Assembly: GCA_001805205.1 (NCBI GenBank)
Contig: MHER01000096.1
Coordinates: 1 to 6,274 of the forward strand
Direction: 5' to 3'
DNA length: 6,274 nt
Source: Nitrospirae bacterium RIFCSPLOW2_12_42_9
GTDB taxonomy: Bacteria; Nitrospirota; 9FT-COMBO-42-15; HDB-SIOI813
A program made the position numbers and the translations under genes. A model generated the notes under the pieces. The model was not told where the DNA came from. It ran no database searches and was given only the letters and a program-made list of their open reading frames with translations. Every line of letters starts with the position of its first letter. Positions within the stretch are counted from its first letter, which is position 1. Below, one piece after another: positions 4,966-6,274 of this stretch.

Positions 4966-5559
4966 ATGCTCCTTGAGAAATATTATGCAACCCAGTTGCC
5001 ATTCGAGTATACTCAGGTAAGCGCCTGGATGAGTACAGAAGGGTTTATCACCTATTGCCAGATACATAAGATATCACCCATTGTCAGATTGCCGCTCCTG
5101 TCAGATGGTTCCTTAGTAAAATTTCTAAGGGCGCTATATCTCACTGATGTTACTGTTAATGTAAAAGACCAGAGAGAGATGATTATGACAGGTGAGATGG
5201 CAAAGTTCCTTGGATCTGAGGAAGGATTGAAAACAATTATCAGGGATGCATGGCTATGCTGCAATGAGAGAAAGTTGGTATATGCCCATTCTTTTATTGA
5301 TACATCAAAGATAGGTGTTCCCATACATAACGAAATCAATAAAAAGAGTATCCCTGTTGGTATGGTGCTGAGTGACTATAATCTTCCACTTCTGCGTGAT
5401 CAGTTGTATATATCCCAGATAAAAAGTGAACAATTAGCCAAGGAACTTGATTCTCCGGAGAATATATTCTGGATCAGGTGTTACCACCTTAAAAGTAGTG
5501 ATGGGTTCAATGCAGCCATATTAGAGATATTTTCACCATACTTGTTTGAAACAAGGTAG
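4966..5559 (+). CDS. ubiC: UbiC-like chorismate pyruvate-lyase
   Basis: The 197-residue product resembles chorismate lyase, which removes pyruvate from chorismate to give 4-hydroxybenzoate, the ring precursor of ubiquinone-type quinones, in the cytoplasm. Similarity to E. coli UbiC (165 residues) is seen by eye in the LLSDGSL segment (44-50), in IIRDAWLCC (91-99), whose R93 lines up with the product-binding Arg, in the KLVYAHSFI strand (103-111), in LPLLRDQLY (140-148) opposite the TPLGRYLF segment, and in ILEIFSP (185-191), where E187 lines up with the active-site Glu. It has about 14 extra residues at the N-terminus and short insertions after R93. The Met of the E. coli active-site lid appears replaced by L50, and the Gly of LGRYLF by Leu. 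The immediately following ubiA gene strongly supports the assignment. The ATG at 4966 may be leaderless. The distant DUF98-type chorismate lyases are an alternative grouping. Confidence 0.65.
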   Translation: MLLEKYYATQLPFEYTQVSAWMSTEGFITYCQIHKISPIVRLPLLSDGSLVKFLRALYLTDVTVNVKDQREMIMTGEMAKFLGSEEGLKTIIRDAWLCCNERKLVYAHSFIDTSKIGVPIHNEINKKSIPVGMVLSDYNLPLLRDQLYISQIKSEQLAKELDSPENIFWIRCYHLKSSDGFNAAILEIFSPYLFETR

Positions 5560-5564
5560 TGAAG

Positions 5565-6274
5565 ATGGGCAAATTAAAGGCTATATTTGAACTGATAAGA
5601 TTTGACAAGCAATACGGTACAATTCTACTCCTTATGCCGACCTTATGGTCTCTCTTCCTCGCGTCCGGTGGGAAACCCTCCTATATACATCTGTTCATTT
5701 TTATCTCTGGCTCATTTATAATGCGAAGCGCCGGATGCGTAATTAATGACATGGCTGACAGGAACTTCGACAGATATGTAGAGAGAACAAGGGAAAGACC
5801 ACTTGCATCCGGCAGATTAAGTATGATAGAGGCAGGGGCTGTCCTGTTCATTCTTCTTTTGATTTCTCTTATCCTCGTACTTATGTTAAACCCCCTCTGT
5901 ATTAAATTATCTTTTGTTGCCCTTGTATTAACTGCCATATATCCATTTACAAAACGATATGTCCAACTGCCCCAACTGTTTTTAGGTGCTGCATTTGGCT
6001 GGGGCGCTGTTATGGCATGGGCTGCTGTGAGAAATGAGGTTGCCTTACCACCAATCCTCCTGTTTTTAGCTACTTTATTCTGGGCAACAGGTTATGATAC
6101 AATCTATGCCCTTATTGACCGGGATGATGACATTAAGGTTGGGATAAAATCCTCTGCAATCCTTTTTGGACCATATACCGGTATGGCACTTACTATATTA
6201 TTTTTTTTGACTATAGTTATACTTTTCACAGTCGGGGTCATTTCAGGACTCGGGCATATATACGTATTTTCTAT
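5565..6274 (+). CDS. ubiA: 4-hydroxybenzoate polyprenyltransferase UbiA, 3' end beyond window
   Basis: UbiA transfers a polyprenyl chain to the 3-position of 4-hydroxybenzoate in the inner membrane. The frame stays open for 236 codons to the window end; the family is usually about 290 residues, so about 50 are missing. Both Mg-diphosphate-binding Asp motifs are present: NDMADRNFD (61-69) and YDTIYALIDRDDD (177-189), followed by KVGIKSSAILFG (191-202). The DRDDD form is typical of true UbiA, unlike the menaquinone-pathway homologue MqnP. Hydrophobic helices occur throughout (for example about 19-33, 91-108, 116-126, 137-153, 163-176, 206-229). ATG at 5565 has AAGG (5553-5556) eight bases upstream. 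An in-frame GTG at 5559 overlaps the preceding TAG stop (TAGTG) and would add two residues. The close spacing to the ubiC-like gene indicates one operon and probable translational coupling. Confidence 0.94.
   Translation, partial: MGKLKAIFELIRFDKQYGTILLLMPTLWSLFLASGGKPSYIHLFIFISGSFIMRSAGCVINDMADRNFDRYVERTRERPLASGRLSMIEAGAVLFILLLISLILVLMLNPLCIKLSFVALVLTAIYPFTKRYVQLPQLFLGAAFGWGAVMAWAAVRNEVALPPILLFLATLFWATGYDTIYALIDRDDDIKVGIKSSAILFGPYTGMALTILFFLTIVILFTVGVISGLGHIYVFS

Noticed and set aside
5052..5339. A 95-codon minus-strand open frame, and a similar one at 5681-5938
   Set aside because: They are antisense to the ubiC-like gene and ubiA respectively, and show no protein family features.

Overview
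This looks like chromosomal housekeeping sequence from a moderately AT-rich Gram-negative bacterium. The inner-membrane diguanylate cyclase with a probable periplasmic sensor, the UbiC/UbiA-type quinone genes, the long-form quinolinate synthase and the C-rich dispersed hairpin would suit an uncultured Nitrospirota- or Desulfobacterota-like lineage. That placement is inference only. I see no tRNA, rRNA, CRISPR array, transposase or phage gene.

Layout. Positions 1-71 (minus strand) hold the first codons of a small CxxC (zinc-ribbon-like) protein cut by the window edge. It lies just downstream of nadA (126-1214, minus), probably in one transcript, with a C-rich hairpin and possible G-quadruplex between them. 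A 170-bp divergent intergenic region (1215-1384) separates nadA from a membrane-bound GGDEF diguanylate cyclase (1385-2662, plus). A short gap carrying two copies of a 12-bp direct repeat leads into era (2760-3659) and recO (3665-4441), five bases apart and evidently one operon for ribosome assembly/cell-cycle GTPase and recombination repair. A single-domain response regulator (4410-4778, minus) converges on recO, and their 3' ends overlap by 32 bp. It shares a 187-bp AT-rich divergent promoter region with a quinone operon on the plus strand: a UbiC-like chorismate lyase (4966-5559) and ubiA (5565 to the window end, partial).

How the genes relate. The last two genes form a coherent pathway: chorismate to 4-hydroxybenzoate, then prenylation of 4-hydroxybenzoate at the membrane. 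The diguanylate cyclase and the lone receiver protein are two signalling proteins whose partners are not in the window. nadA supplies quinolinate for NAD. No single new multi-gene system is evident. The points most worth a second look are the UbiC-like protein, the uncharacterised sensor region of the cyclase, the hairpin/G-quadruplex element, the 12-bp direct repeat before era, and two predicted promoters placed so close to start codons that they imply leaderless transcripts or later starts.
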